DNA of 64,000 nucleotides from Clostridiales bacterium UBA2432 (GCA_002342805.1 DDQW01000067.1:1-64000), one strand, 5' to 3'; positions 46,492 to 55,670 are shown, counted from the first letter of the stretch. Notes: generated by a model not told the origin, from the sequence alone. A program made the numbers and translations.

Positions 46492-47802
46492 ATGGAAAAA
46501 ATAATTAAAGATATTGAAGAATTAACAAAAAAATATCAATCCGATGTCATTGACTTTTGTCAGAGGCTAATACGCGTACCTGCCCTCTCAGGTGAAGAAA
46601 AAGAAGTGGCAGACCTCTATCTCGAAGAGATGAAAAAATTAGAGTTTGACCATATCTTACGTGATGAATGGGGAAATGTTATCGGCATTGTTGAAGGCAA
46701 TGAACCCGGACCGACAATTATGTATAATGCCCACTTAGACCACGTCGATACCGGAGACATCTCTGAATGGGGCGGCTATGATCCCTATGGAGCTGAGATA
46801 GATATTAATCAAATGGAAAATCAAGACTGTGATGGATATGAACAAGTTGAAGTTATACATGGGCGAGCGGCAGCAGATGTAAAAGCTGGGGGTGCTTGTC
46901 AGATATATTCAGGTAAAATTCTATCAGATCTTAAGAAAAAAGGCTATCCGGTAAAAGGGCGTTATATGTTTACAGGTGTTGTTCTCGAAGAACCGGCTGA
47001 ACAATTAGGAATGATAAAACTGATTGAAGAGACTTTACCCAAAGAAGGATTAGAATTTGATGGCGTTGTCTCCTGTGAAGCGACATCACTCAAGATATAT
47101 CTAGGACATCGTGGTCGCGTTGAGCTTAAGGTTACCCTATCCGGGGTCACATCCCATGGAAGTGCTCCATGGTTAGGCATTAATGCCGTCAACAAATCAA
47201 CCAAGTTCATCGACCAAGTCGAAGCATATATAAAAGAAAACCACAAAACAGATAAGGACTTAGGCGATTCAAGTATCGCTTTGACAATTATTGACTGTAC
47301 GCCGGGGGCTATGTGCATTGTTCCGGATCGTTGCAATATAACCTATGATCGTCGCTTTGTCCCAGGAGAAACTTACGACAAATGTGTTGAAGAAATCCAA
47401 AAAATAATCGATGATTTATCAGCAAAAGATCCTGATTTTAGAGCAACTGTAGAGATCGCAACCGTACCAAGGACGACCTATACGGGAAAAACAGTTGCCG
47501 TTCCTAATGTGAAAGAAGCCTGGAAAATAAGCAAAGAGCATCCATTTACCATGGCGGCGTCTCAGGGTATATCAAAACTTGGACAAGCCGTAAAATATGG
47601 ATATTGGGATTTTGGAACTGACTTATCCGTTGTTGCCGGACGATATCATAAACCGGCCATTGGATACTCACCAATGCAAGAATTTTATTGCCACCGACCC
47701 ATTGATAAGGTGCGTATTGATTACATGTTGAAAGCACTTGCAGGGAATGTTGGTATTTACCAAGAACTTGTTGAATTAAGTCAAGAAGCGTTTCAATTAT
47801 AA
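46492..47802 (+). CDS. M20-family metallohydrolase, YgeY-like (copy 1)
   Basis: 436 residues. Di-metal M20 fold with all expected residues: H81 and D83 (AHLDHV), D129 (AAADVKAG), the catalytic pair E166-E167 (LEEPAE), E196 (SCEATS) and a final His (FYCHRP). The dimerisation-domain motif TSHGSAPWLG is like that of E. coli YgeY. In this operon it could hydrolyse the N-carbamoyl amino acid made by the hydantoinase, releasing CO2, ammonia and a beta-amino acid. YgeY relatives also occur in purine-breakdown clusters, so peptide or other amide substrates remain possible. Confidence 0.82.
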   Translation: MEKIIKDIEELTKKYQSDVIDFCQRLIRVPALSGEEKEVADLYLEEMKKLEFDHILRDEWGNVIGIVEGNEPGPTIMYNAHLDHVDTGDISEWGGYDPYGAEIDINQMENQDCDGYEQVEVIHGRAAADVKAGGACQIYSGKILSDLKKKGYPVKGRYMFTGVVLEEPAEQLGMIKLIEETLPKEGLEFDGVVSCEATSLKIYLGHRGRVELKVTLSGVTSHGSAPWLGINAVNKSTKFIDQVEAYIKENHKTDKDLGDSSIALTIIDCTPGAMCIVPDRCNITYDRRFVPGETYDKCVEEIQKIIDDLSAKDPDFRATVEIATVPRTTYTGKTVAVPNVKEAWKISKEHPFTMAASQGISKLGQAVKYGYWDFGTDLSVVAGRYHKPAIGYSPMQEFYCHRPIDKVRIDYMLKALAGNVGIYQELVELSQEAFQL

Positions 47803-47823
47803 GCAAAGAAAGGTGTGAAATAA

Positions 47824-49143
47824 ATGCGTAAGAAAATTTATGAAGCTATTAGCGAATTATCAGACGAACTCTATGAAGATATGATTAAATTTACCCAAAA
47901 ACTGATTCAGACACCAAGTATAAGTGGTGAAGAAAAAGTTGTTGCCGATTTGAACATGGCCGAAATGAAAAAATTAGGCTATGACGATATGTTTAGAGAT
48001 GATCAAGGAAACGTTGTAGGAATTGTTAAAGGAAGCCAAGACGGTCCAACGATTATGTATAACTCCCATATGGACCATGTAAGTCCAGGCGACACGAATA
48101 ATTGGGAAGGCTATGAGCCTTATGGCGGACTTATTGATATCTGTCAGGTAGATACACAAGAAAAAGAAGGTGAGCAGGCTGAGTGTATTCATGGACGTGC
48201 AGCCTCTGATGTCAAAGCTGGTGAAGCCGTTCAAATCTATGCCGGTGGATTACTGGTCAAATTAAAAGAAAAAGGATTCCCCATAAAAGGTGATTTTATG
48301 TTTACCGGTGTTGTTCAGGAAGAACCTGCAGAAATGGTCGGTATGCTACACCTCATCGATAAGACATTAGCAGAAAAAGGTTTAAGCTATGACGCAATGG
48401 TTTCGTCAGAAGCAACATCTTTAAAAGTATATTGTGGACATCGTGGCCGAATCGAGATGCTAGCTACCGTATATGGTCGAACATCTCACGGAAGTGCTCC
48501 TTGGCTAGGGGTCAATGCAATCTATAAAGCTATTCCTCTGATTACAAAAATAAAAGATGAACTCTATCCATCATTACCTAAAGACAGCGAATTGGGTCAA
48601 GCATCCATCTCTTTAAATATTATTGAATGTTCACCCGGAGCCCTTTCAATCGTACCAGATAAATGTATGCTATCCATTGATCGACGAACGCTTCCCGGAG
48701 AAACAACAGCAAGCGCCTTAAAAGAGATACAAGATATTATCGATGCGCTTGCCAAGGACGACCCTGAATTTAAAGCCGATGTTGTGGTGAAAAAAGCACT
48801 CGAAGTCTCCTATACAGGTATGGAATTTCAAGCAGAAAAAGTTATGAGTCCATGGAAAATATCAACAGAACATGCCTTTGTTAAAGCAGCAAGTGCAGGG
48901 TTAGAAGGCATTGGACAAGAGGTTAAATATGGCTATTGGGACTTTGGTACGGATGCAAGTAAAACTTGTGGCATTGACCGTAAGCCGACCATTGGTTATT
49001 CGCCGATGCAGGAACAATACGCACATACACCCTATGATAAAGTTCGAACTGACTTTATGAAGAAGGGACTTGAAGGTAATGTTGCTATTTTTCTTAACGT
49101 GACCGAAGCTGATGCAAGAGCGTTTGAAAAAGTTAAATGGTAA
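47824..49143 (+). CDS. M20-family metallohydrolase, YgeY-like (copy 2)
   Basis: 439 residues, a tandem paralogue of the gene 21 bp upstream, with the same motif order: SHMDHV, AASDVKAG, QEEPAE, SSEATS, TSHGSAPWLG and a final AHTP His. Both copies keep the metal and catalytic residues, so neither is a decayed duplicate. The two differ clearly along their length, which suggests different substrates (for example carbamoyl-beta-alanine and its methyl homologue) or a heteromer. Function is inferred from context. Confidence 0.82.
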   Translation: MRKKIYEAISELSDELYEDMIKFTQKLIQTPSISGEEKVVADLNMAEMKKLGYDDMFRDDQGNVVGIVKGSQDGPTIMYNSHMDHVSPGDTNNWEGYEPYGGLIDICQVDTQEKEGEQAECIHGRAASDVKAGEAVQIYAGGLLVKLKEKGFPIKGDFMFTGVVQEEPAEMVGMLHLIDKTLAEKGLSYDAMVSSEATSLKVYCGHRGRIEMLATVYGRTSHGSAPWLGVNAIYKAIPLITKIKDELYPSLPKDSELGQASISLNIIECSPGALSIVPDKCMLSIDRRTLPGETTASALKEIQDIIDALAKDDPEFKADVVVKKALEVSYTGMEFQAEKVMSPWKISTEHAFVKAASAGLEGIGQEVKYGYWDFGTDASKTCGIDRKPTIGYSPMQEQYAHTPYDKVRTDFMKKGLEGNVAIFLNVTEADARAFEKVKW

Positions 49144-49173
49144 CCAATGACGAAGTTGGTAAGGAGGTAGACC

Positions 49174-50583
49174 ATGGATTTAATTATAAAAAATGGAACA
49201 ATCGTCACATCTAGTGAAATATATAAAGCAGATATCGGTATTTTTAATGGTCGGATTGTTGCTATTGGAGAAACATTAACATCTGATGGGGCCATAGTGG
49301 TTGATGCAACCGATAAGATGGTACTCCCAGGAGCCATTGATGTGCATACCCATTTGGCAATGCCCTTTGGCGGGACAGTATCAGCAGATTCTTATTTAGC
49401 AGGTACTCGCGCTGCAGCCTGTGGAGGAGTAACGACAGTATTTGACTATCCCATGCAACGAAAAGGTATGTCGATTAAGGAAGTTATTGATTCCAAAAAA
49501 GCAATCTGTGAAGAAGAAGCATGTATCGATTATGCATTTCATTGTATTATTACAGACCTAAATGATGGTGAGATTATCGATGAGATGGAATCGGCAGTAC
49601 AAGATGGAATCACAAGTTTTAAATGTTTTTTCGTTTATAAAAAAGAAGGTATGATGGTGGATGACGGAACCTTTGCCCGACTATTGCTAAAAGCCAAAGA
49701 AGTTGGAGCAATGATTAATCTACATGCAGAAAATCCGGATTTAATTGACTATTATGTGAATCAATTTAAAGCAGAAGGTAAACTGTCCCCTTGGTATCAT
49801 TATTTGAGCCGACCGGAGTTTGTTGAGGCAGAAGCAGATAAGCGCGCGGTTCATTGGGCGAAGCACCTTAAAGCACCTCTTTACATTGTACATATGGCTA
49901 ATAAAGAAGGACTTGAAGCAGTAATAGAAGCCAAAAAGGAAGGGAATAATGATATCTATGTCGAGACATGTCCACAGTACTTAGAATTTACAAATGCGGT
50001 CTATAAACGTGAAGACGGACGCAACTTTGTGTGTTCCCCACCTATGAAAGGACAAGAAAGTCAAGATGCATTATGGAAGGCAATTAAAAACGGGGATATT
50101 GATGTTGTAGCAACAGACCATTGTCCTTTCCAATCCTATGAAAAAGATTGGGGAAAAGACGACTTTACAAAAATTCCCAACGGATGTGCCGGCGTCGAAA
50201 ATTTATATCCATATATGCTCTCAGCAGCAGGTGAGGGGAAGATTACCTATAATCGAGCAGTCGAACTTTGTTCGACAAACCCGGCCAAAATTTTTGGTTG
50301 TACCCATAAAGGCCATATTGCAGTAGGTAAGGATGCAGATATTGTTATTTATGATCCTCAAAAAGAATTCACCATATCTGTGGATACCATGCACTCCGAT
50401 TATGATCATACAATATGGGAAGGAAAAACGCTCAAGGGGTATCCGGTGCAAACCTACTCACGAGGAAAACTTGTCTATGACAATGAACATTTTGTTGGAG
50501 AACCCGGATGGGGACAATTCATTCAACGCGCAAGGAGGATGTCCAATGAAGAAAAAAACAATATCTCGAGTGACCGCAGCTGA
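49174..50583 (+). CDS. hydA: Dihydropyrimidinase / D-hydantoinase
   Basis: 469 residues, amidohydrolase superfamily. It opens the ring of dihydrouracil, dihydrothymine or hydantoins to give the N-carbamoyl amino acid. The di-metal site is complete: H58 and H60 (DVHTHLAMP), the carboxylated K150 (TSFKCFF), H184 (NLHAEN), H240 (IVHMANKEG) and D315 (ATDHCPF). A GGAGG site precedes the ATG. It lies between the M20 pair and the dehydrogenase gene, whose start overlaps its last 38 bp. Dihydropyrimidine is favoured over other hydantoins because of PreA next door. Confidence 0.9.
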   Translation: MDLIIKNGTIVTSSEIYKADIGIFNGRIVAIGETLTSDGAIVVDATDKMVLPGAIDVHTHLAMPFGGTVSADSYLAGTRAAACGGVTTVFDYPMQRKGMSIKEVIDSKKAICEEEACIDYAFHCIITDLNDGEIIDEMESAVQDGITSFKCFFVYKKEGMMVDDGTFARLLLKAKEVGAMINLHAENPDLIDYYVNQFKAEGKLSPWYHYLSRPEFVEAEADKRAVHWAKHLKAPLYIVHMANKEGLEAVIEAKKEGNNDIYVETCPQYLEFTNAVYKREDGRNFVCSPPMKGQESQDALWKAIKNGDIDVVATDHCPFQSYEKDWGKDDFTKIPNGCAGVENLYPYMLSAAGEGKITYNRAVELCSTNPAKIFGCTHKGHIAVGKDADIVIYDPQKEFTISVDTMHSDYDHTIWEGKTLKGYPVQTYSRGKLVYDNEHFVGEPGWGQFIQRARRMSNEEKNNISSDRS

Positions 50584-52045
50584 AGCCATCGATACTTGTC
50601 TTATGTGCTATAAGACACCTTGTACAGAAGCTTGTCCACAAGGACTAGATCCTGCTCGAGTAATTCGCGCATTACGATTTAAAAATACATGGGGAGCAGC
50701 AAATCGAGCACCGGACGAAGATGTGTGTATGCGTTGTGATACAAAAAGTTGTATGGAGGCTTGTTTAAAAGGAAAAATCAATAATTCGGTAGAGATTGAT
50801 AAACTGATGACCTATAGTGGCCATTTAGATAAAAGTTATAATAAGAAAAAACTGAGCATTAATTTTTTGGGATTTGAATGTGAAAATCCATTTATTCTTT
50901 CATCATCTGTCGTAGCAAGTAACTATGAAATGGTTGCAAAAGCATTTGAAATGGGATGGGGAGGCGTTGCATTTAAAACTATCGGAACCTTTATTCCTAA
51001 AGAGGTATCCCCCAGATTTACTACAGACGGAGAGTATGGAAAAGCCTTTCGTGGATTTAAGAATATTGAACAAATATCGGACCATTCACTTGAAGAAAAC
51101 ATTGTGTTTTTAAAAAAGCTAAAGAAAAATTATCCATCGAAGCTTATCATCGTTTCCATATTAGGAACAGATGAAAAGGAATGGACATATTTAGCAAAGG
51201 TTATGACAGAAGCCGGAGTGGATATGATTGAATGTAATTTCTCTTGCCCCCACATGGCTGGGGATGGATTAGGGTCAGATGTTGGTCAAGACCCGGAATT
51301 AGTTGGTAAATATACCGCAGCGACGCGACGTGGAACCCATTTACCGATTATAGCAAAAATGACGCCGAATATAGGAAACATGGAGATTCCCGCAATTGCA
51401 GCTGTTGAAAATGGTGCAGATGGGATTGCAGCGATTAATACAATCAAAAGCATTATGAATGTGAATCTGGATGATTTTAGTTCAGAACCAAATGTTGAAG
51501 GAAAATCGGCAATAGGCGGTTATTCAGGAAATGCAGTTAAACCCATCGCATTAAGATTTGTTCACGACATGAAAAAACACGATAAGCTTGCCGATGTTCC
51601 AATTAGCGGTATGGGTGGAATTGAAACGTGGAAAGATGCAGCTGAATTTATTGCACTAGGATGTACCAATTTACAAGTAACGACATCTGTGATGCAGTAT
51701 GGATACCGAGTAATCGAAGATTTGATTGATGGATTATCGACATATTTAGGTGAAAAAGGATTTGAAAATTTAGACGCCTTCGTTGGAAATGCACTTGAAC
51801 ATATTCTACCTGCAGATTGCCTAAATCGTCGAAGTATTGTATATCCAAAATTTGACCGGAAAAAATGCATTGGTTGCGGACGATGCTACATATCGTGCTA
51901 TGACGGTGGACATCAAGCAATTGCAATGGACGGCAAGGGAAATCCAAGCTTAATACCGGACAAATGTGTTGGTTGTCATCTATGTAAGGTTGTGTGTCCG
52001 GCAGAAGCTATTAGCGCCGGAAAACGTATGGAGGTTATTTTATGA
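50546..52045 (+). CDS. preA: PreA-type dihydropyrimidine dehydrogenase with extra N-terminal Fe-S domain
   Basis: 499 residues. Residues 1-100 carry two four-Cys groups (18, 21, 26, 30 and 61, 64, 69, 73; CLMCYKTPCTEAC and CMRCDTKSCMEAC) like the N-terminal Fe-S domain of PreT or of mammalian dihydropyrimidine dehydrogenase. An FMN barrel follows (about 103-420: NFSCPHMAGDGLGSDVGQDP, AKMTPNIG, GGIETWKDAAEF), then a two-cluster ferredoxin domain (CIGCGRCYISC, CVGCHLCKVVCP). No FAD/NAD(P)H domain or PreT gene is present, so ferredoxin may be the electron donor. AAGGAGG at 50532-50538 fixes the start at 50546. It reduces uracil or thymine (inferred). Confidence 0.85.
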   Translation: MKKKTISRVTAAEAIDTCLMCYKTPCTEACPQGLDPARVIRALRFKNTWGAANRAPDEDVCMRCDTKSCMEACLKGKINNSVEIDKLMTYSGHLDKSYNKKKLSINFLGFECENPFILSSSVVASNYEMVAKAFEMGWGGVAFKTIGTFIPKEVSPRFTTDGEYGKAFRGFKNIEQISDHSLEENIVFLKKLKKNYPSKLIIVSILGTDEKEWTYLAKVMTEAGVDMIECNFSCPHMAGDGLGSDVGQDPELVGKYTAATRRGTHLPIIAKMTPNIGNMEIPAIAAVENGADGIAAINTIKSIMNVNLDDFSSEPNVEGKSAIGGYSGNAVKPIALRFVHDMKKHDKLADVPISGMGGIETWKDAAEFIALGCTNLQVTTSVMQYGYRVIEDLIDGLSTYLGEKGFENLDAFVGNALEHILPADCLNRRSIVYPKFDRKKCIGCGRCYISCYDGGHQAIAMDGKGNPSLIPDKCVGCHLCKVVCPAEAISAGKRMEVIL

Positions 52046-52812
52046 ATGTACCGGAACTGCAAATAAAAAACGTAAGCAAAACATATACCAATAACAATGG
52101 AGAAGAAATCCATGCACTTACCGATGTAAGTTTAGATATCCGCGAAGGAGAATTCATCTGCTTGTTAGGACCGTCGGGATGCGGAAAAAGTACCCTGCTT
52201 CGAATTATTGCCGATCTCTTAGAGCCCACTACAGGTCAAGTATCCATTCACGGTTTAACACCAAGGGAAACCCGATTACAACAAAAATATGGCATTGTTT
52301 TTCAACAACCGGTACTTTATGACTGGCGTAATGTTCGCCGTAACGTGTGTATGCCTATGGAGATTATTGGAGTTCCCAAGAGTGAAAGAACGGCTCGAAT
52401 TGACCGTATGTTAGATTTGGTTGGACTTGAAAAATTCGGGTTAAAATATCCCTTTGAACTATCCGGAGGTATGCAACAACGTGTAGGTATTGCAAGAGCA
52501 TTAGCCTTAGAACCAGAGATTCTTCTTATGGATGAGCCTTTTTCAGCATTGGATGAATTTACTCGAGAAAAACTCAATGAAGATTTGCTTGCGATTTGGG
52601 GAAAGACAAAGACAACAATTATTTTTGTTACCCATAATATTCCTGAATCTATCTTTTTATCTGATCGTGTTGTTGTATTATCACCGCATCCGGGAAGAGT
52701 ATCTGCTGTTGTAGATATAGATTTACCGAGACCAAGAACAGCAGCACTAAGAGAATCCCCGGAATTTTATAACTATATAGCAAAAATCAGGCATAGTTTT
52801 GAGGGGGTGTGA
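52042..52812 (+). CDS. ABC transporter ATP-binding protein (NitT/TauT/SsuB type)
   Basis: 256 residues. Walker A GPSGCGKST, signature LSGGMQQRV, Walker B ILLMDEPFSALD and the H-loop THNIPE are intact. The nitrate/taurine/sulfonate-type subfamily also serves THI5-like and pyrimidine importers. Its ATG overlaps the preA stop (ATGA), tying the importer to the catabolic genes. Confidence 0.88.
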   Translation: MNVPELQIKNVSKTYTNNNGEEIHALTDVSLDIREGEFICLLGPSGCGKSTLLRIIADLLEPTTGQVSIHGLTPRETRLQQKYGIVFQQPVLYDWRNVRRNVCMPMEIIGVPKSERTARIDRMLDLVGLEKFGLKYPFELSGGMQQRVGIARALALEPEILLMDEPFSALDEFTREKLNEDLLAIWGKTKTTIIFVTHNIPESIFLSDRVVVLSPHPGRVSAVVDIDLPRPRTAALRESPEFYNYIAKIRHSFEGV

Positions 52813-52814
52813 GT

Positions 52815-53612
52815 ATGGAATTAACCAGAAAAGACCGCCGTATCGTAACCGGAGTATGGCTCCTTAGCATTATCGTTTTGTGGGAACTCCTATCCGCTTT
52901 TTTATTATATGTGGTTCAAGATAATATGGCTTCATCTAAATTACCCTTTCCTCATGACGTTCTTATGACCTTTATCAGCGAATGGCAAACCCTCCTTGTA
53001 GCAGGGATAGTCACCTTATCTCGAGCAGGTCTCGGATTTACAATTGGTGGTCTAATCGGAATCACCTTAGCCGTTATTATGAGTCTTTCAAAAGTTGCAG
53101 AAAAGATTGCCTTTCCATATCTCATTGTATCTCAGATGATACCGGTACTTGGATTGGCACCGATTATTTTTAATATTGTAAGAGATATGAATATGTCTCG
53201 TATTGTTATTGCTGCTTATATCACCTTTTTTCCCGTAGCTGTTAATATGCTCAGTGGTTTTAAAAGCGTTGAAGAAGAAAAGAAAGAACTCATGCGTTCC
53301 ATTGCAGCGAATCGAGTGGACATTTATCTAAAACTGATGTTTCCTTATTCCTTGCCCTATTTATTTACAGGACTTAAAATTGCAGCCCCAATGGCGGTAA
53401 CAGCTTCTATTTTAGTTGATATGTTAGGTTCCAAAAGCGGTATCGGAGTGAAGATTCTTTATTCACTGTATTCCAGCTCTTTTGATATATTTTGGGCATC
53501 TGTATTTACAAGTGCATTTATGGGAATCCTTAGTTATAATATCGTTATTTTTGCTGAACGTCTTATGATTCCATGGAAAAACGTAACAACGACGAAAGTA
53601 GGTGATAAATAA
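52815..53612 (+). CDS. ABC transporter permease (SsuC-like), first of two
   Basis: About 265 residues and six membrane segments with the coupling loop (KKELMRSIAANRVDIYLKLMFPYSLPY). GTG 52809 overlaps the ATPase stop, but GAGGGGG at 52801-52807 is best spaced for ATG 52815. It probably forms a heterodimer with the permease encoded next, whose start overlaps its stop by one base. Confidence 0.87.
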   Translation: MELTRKDRRIVTGVWLLSIIVLWELLSAFLLYVVQDNMASSKLPFPHDVLMTFISEWQTLLVAGIVTLSRAGLGFTIGGLIGITLAVIMSLSKVAEKIAFPYLIVSQMIPVLGLAPIIFNIVRDMNMSRIVIAAYITFFPVAVNMLSGFKSVEEEKKELMRSIAANRVDIYLKLMFPYSLPYLFTGLKIAAPMAVTASILVDMLGSKSGIGVKILYSLYSSSFDIFWASVFTSAFMGILSYNIVIFAERLMIPWKNVTTTKVGDK

Positions 53613-54379
53613 TGCGAGAACGTATAATGCGATTTTTTTGGCCGATCTCTTTTGGTATTTTGCTTTTACTTTTATGGGAATTCGGAGTAGTGCATCACTT
53701 ACTTGATTTAAAATCTTTCCAATTGCCGGTTCCGTCAGAAATTGCAACAAGCTTATTTGAAAACTATAAACAAGCCTTTCGTGATATGTTTATCACGGTT
53801 AGTGGCGCACTTATAGGACTTGCTATCGGCTCATTTTTAGGATTTTCTATTGCAGTGGTAGCGACCATTTTTCCAAAATGGGGATTTGGAGGAATGATTT
53901 TGGTAACTGCCCTTAATGCGGTTCCAATTGTTGCTCTATCGCCAATTATGAATCTTTGGTTTAGAACAGGAATGTTACAAAAGATTGGTGTAGTAACCGT
54001 AGTGTGTATGGCAGCCATGGCGATTAATGCTTATTATGGTATGAATGATTTAAAACCATTTTCTATCGATTTAATGCATTCAGCTGCAGCTAGTCGCTGG
54101 CTCATCTTTAAAAAACTGCGTTTACCCAATTGTTTACCAAATGTATTTACAGCATTAAGAATAAATATTGCATCTTCCATTATCGCGGCAATTATTAGTG
54201 AATATTTTGCAACATCAACCGCTGGATTGGGATTTGGAATCAAAGATAATTTGCGAAAAGCAGAAATGGCAATGGGATGGTCCTATATTGTTGTTGCTTC
54301 CTTAGCCGGAGTTATCTTATATCTATTCATTGTTTTGGTAGAGCGCGATGTCATCAAATGGCACGCTTCACAAAGATAA
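53612..54379 (+). CDS. ABC transporter permease (SsuC-like), second of two
   Basis: 255 residues, a homologue of the previous permease with the coupling loop (SAAASRWLIFKKLRLPNCLPNVFTALRI). Two different permeases suggest a heterodimeric channel, a less common design within this subfamily. It starts at the TAATG overlap with the previous gene and is followed 35 bp later by the receptor gene. Confidence 0.87.
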   Translation: MRERIMRFFWPISFGILLLLLWEFGVVHHLLDLKSFQLPVPSEIATSLFENYKQAFRDMFITVSGALIGLAIGSFLGFSIAVVATIFPKWGFGGMILVTALNAVPIVALSPIMNLWFRTGMLQKIGVVTVVCMAAMAINAYYGMNDLKPFSIDLMHSAAASRWLIFKKLRLPNCLPNVFTALRINIASSIIAAIISEYFATSTAGLGFGIKDNLRKAEMAMGWSYIVVASLAGVILYLFIVLVERDVIKWHASQR

Positions 54380-54414
54380 ATCAACGATTTTTTGAATTAG
54401 AAAGGAAGATAATT

Positions 54415-55521
54415 ATGAAGAAGAAAATAATGACGTTACTATTAGCATTGACCATGATTTTATCACTCGCACTAACACTAACAGGATGTACAACAGAAGA
54501 GGCATCATCATCTGACGGCGCCGCGTCAACACAAGCAGAGACAGCATCTGTTGAGGAGGCAGAAGAAACAGCTGAAGAGCCAACGGAAGAACCTCAAGAA
54601 CTTGTTGACATGACCTTACAGTTAAAATGGCTACCTCAATCTCAGTTCATGGGATACTACGTTGCCCAAGAAAAAGGTTATTATGAAGACGAAGGAATCA
54701 ATATAGAAATACTTCCTGGTGGAAGTGATATTATTCCGGAGCAACAAGTATATAATGGTGTAGCAGATGTTGGTGTAACATGGGTTTCAAGTTTGTTGAA
54801 ATATCAGTCTCAAGGGTGGGAATTAGTCCACGTGGGACAGCCATTTCAAAAGTCAGCTATGTTATTGGTATCTAAAGCAGAGGCAGGAATAGAATCACCG
54901 GCAGATCTTGCAGGAAAGAAGGTATCTAATTGGTTTGGCGGTAATGAATATGAGATTCTTGCATTGCTTGAATCAAACGGATTAACGCCAGGTGAAGATC
55001 TAGAACTTGTTCAACAGGACTTTACTATGAATCAGCTAATGAATGATGAAGTGGATGCTGCATCAGCCATGACCTACAATGAGTATGGATTATTATTAGG
55101 AGCAGGCTATACAAACGACGAACTAAATGTGCTAGATATGAATGATGAAGGCGTGGCCATGTTACAAGATTGTCTGTTTGTAAGTGAAGAGTGGATTGCA
55201 GAGAATGAAGACCTCTACGTTCGATTCTTACGCGCATCAATAAAAGGCTGGGCAGATGCAAGTGCAAATCCGGATGCAGCAGGTGAAGTTGTATACAATG
55301 TAGATCAATCTGTATCCAAAGAACATCAAATCTATATGGCAGGTGAGATTGCAAAACTCGTGGTACCGGAAGGTTTTGACCCGGCAAACATCGGTTATAC
55401 AGATATGGAAGCTATGCAACAAACAGCTGATCTAGCATTAGAGTATGGCTTGTTATCAGAAGAAGCAGACTTAAGTGAAGCTTTTGTAAACATAAGCTAT
55501 TGGGAAAGTGCAACCAAATAA
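54415..55521 (+). CDS. ABC transporter substrate-binding lipoprotein (NMT1/THI5-like)
   Basis: 368 residues. It has a lipoprotein signal with lipobox TLTGC, a Ser/Glu-rich linker, then the NMT1/THI5-like fold (LQLKWLPQSQFMGYYVAQEKG, VADVGVTWVSSLLKYQ). Relatives bind pyrimidine-type ligands, thiamine precursors or riboflavin. As the last gene of the catabolic operon it should bind the compound to be degraded, most simply a pyrimidine base; this is inference. AAAGGAAG sets the ATG at 54415; the longer open frame upstream overlaps the permease gene. Confidence 0.85.
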   Translation: MKKKIMTLLLALTMILSLALTLTGCTTEEASSSDGAASTQAETASVEEAEETAEEPTEEPQELVDMTLQLKWLPQSQFMGYYVAQEKGYYEDEGINIEILPGGSDIIPEQQVYNGVADVGVTWVSSLLKYQSQGWELVHVGQPFQKSAMLLVSKAEAGIESPADLAGKKVSNWFGGNEYEILALLESNGLTPGEDLELVQQDFTMNQLMNDEVDAASAMTYNEYGLLLGAGYTNDELNVLDMNDEGVAMLQDCLFVSEEWIAENEDLYVRFLRASIKGWADASANPDAAGEVVYNVDQSVSKEHQIYMAGEIAKLVVPEGFDPANIGYTDMEAMQQTADLALEYGLLSEEADLSEAFVNISYWESATK

Positions 55522-55592
55522 GGAAGCAAAACCTCAAGAACACAGTCATATGCTTTTGACCACAGGTGGATAGAATAGGGGTCTAGAACTGT

Positions 55593-55629
55593 AAAAAAAG
55601 TGTGAACAGAAATTGTTCACACTTTTTTT
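55593..55629 (+). terminator. Rho-independent terminator of the catabolic operon
   Basis: TGTGAACA (55601-55608) pairs with TGTTCACA (55614-55621), extended by one G-C pair and seven A-T pairs, across a 5-nt loop, ending in a T7 run. Confidence 0.88.
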
Positions 55630-55638
55630 GGTATAAAC

Positions 55639-55666
55639 TTGAAAAAAAAAACAGGAGTGATATAAT
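55639..55666 (+). promoter_or_regulatory. Promoter of the toxin-antitoxin module
   Basis: TTGAAA (55639-55644), a 16-nt spacer and a perfect TATAAT (55661-55666) with an extended TGA before it. Transcription would start at the very beginning of the 8-bp tandem repeat. Confidence 0.7.
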
Positions 55667-55670
55667 AATA

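Noticed and set aside
46492..49143. YgeY genes as a sign of a selenium-dependent purine pathway
   Set aside because: No selenium-dependent xanthine dehydrogenase, SsnA or other selenium genes occur in the window; PreA and hydantoinase point to pyrimidines.
50333..50545. 71-codon extension of the preA frame
   Set aside because: It lies wholly inside the hydantoinase gene and has no ribosome site; AAGGAGG at 50532 serves ATG 50546.
50546..52045. Loss of the catalytic Cys of mammalian dihydropyrimidine dehydrogenase in PreA (GSDVGQDP in place of ACGQDP)
   Set aside because: As I recall, E. coli PreA has the same GSDVGQ segment, so this is a subfamily trait and not a defect.
54277..54414. Longer start of the operon's substrate-binding protein
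   Set aside because: It overlaps the permease gene and would bury the lipoprotein signal peptide.
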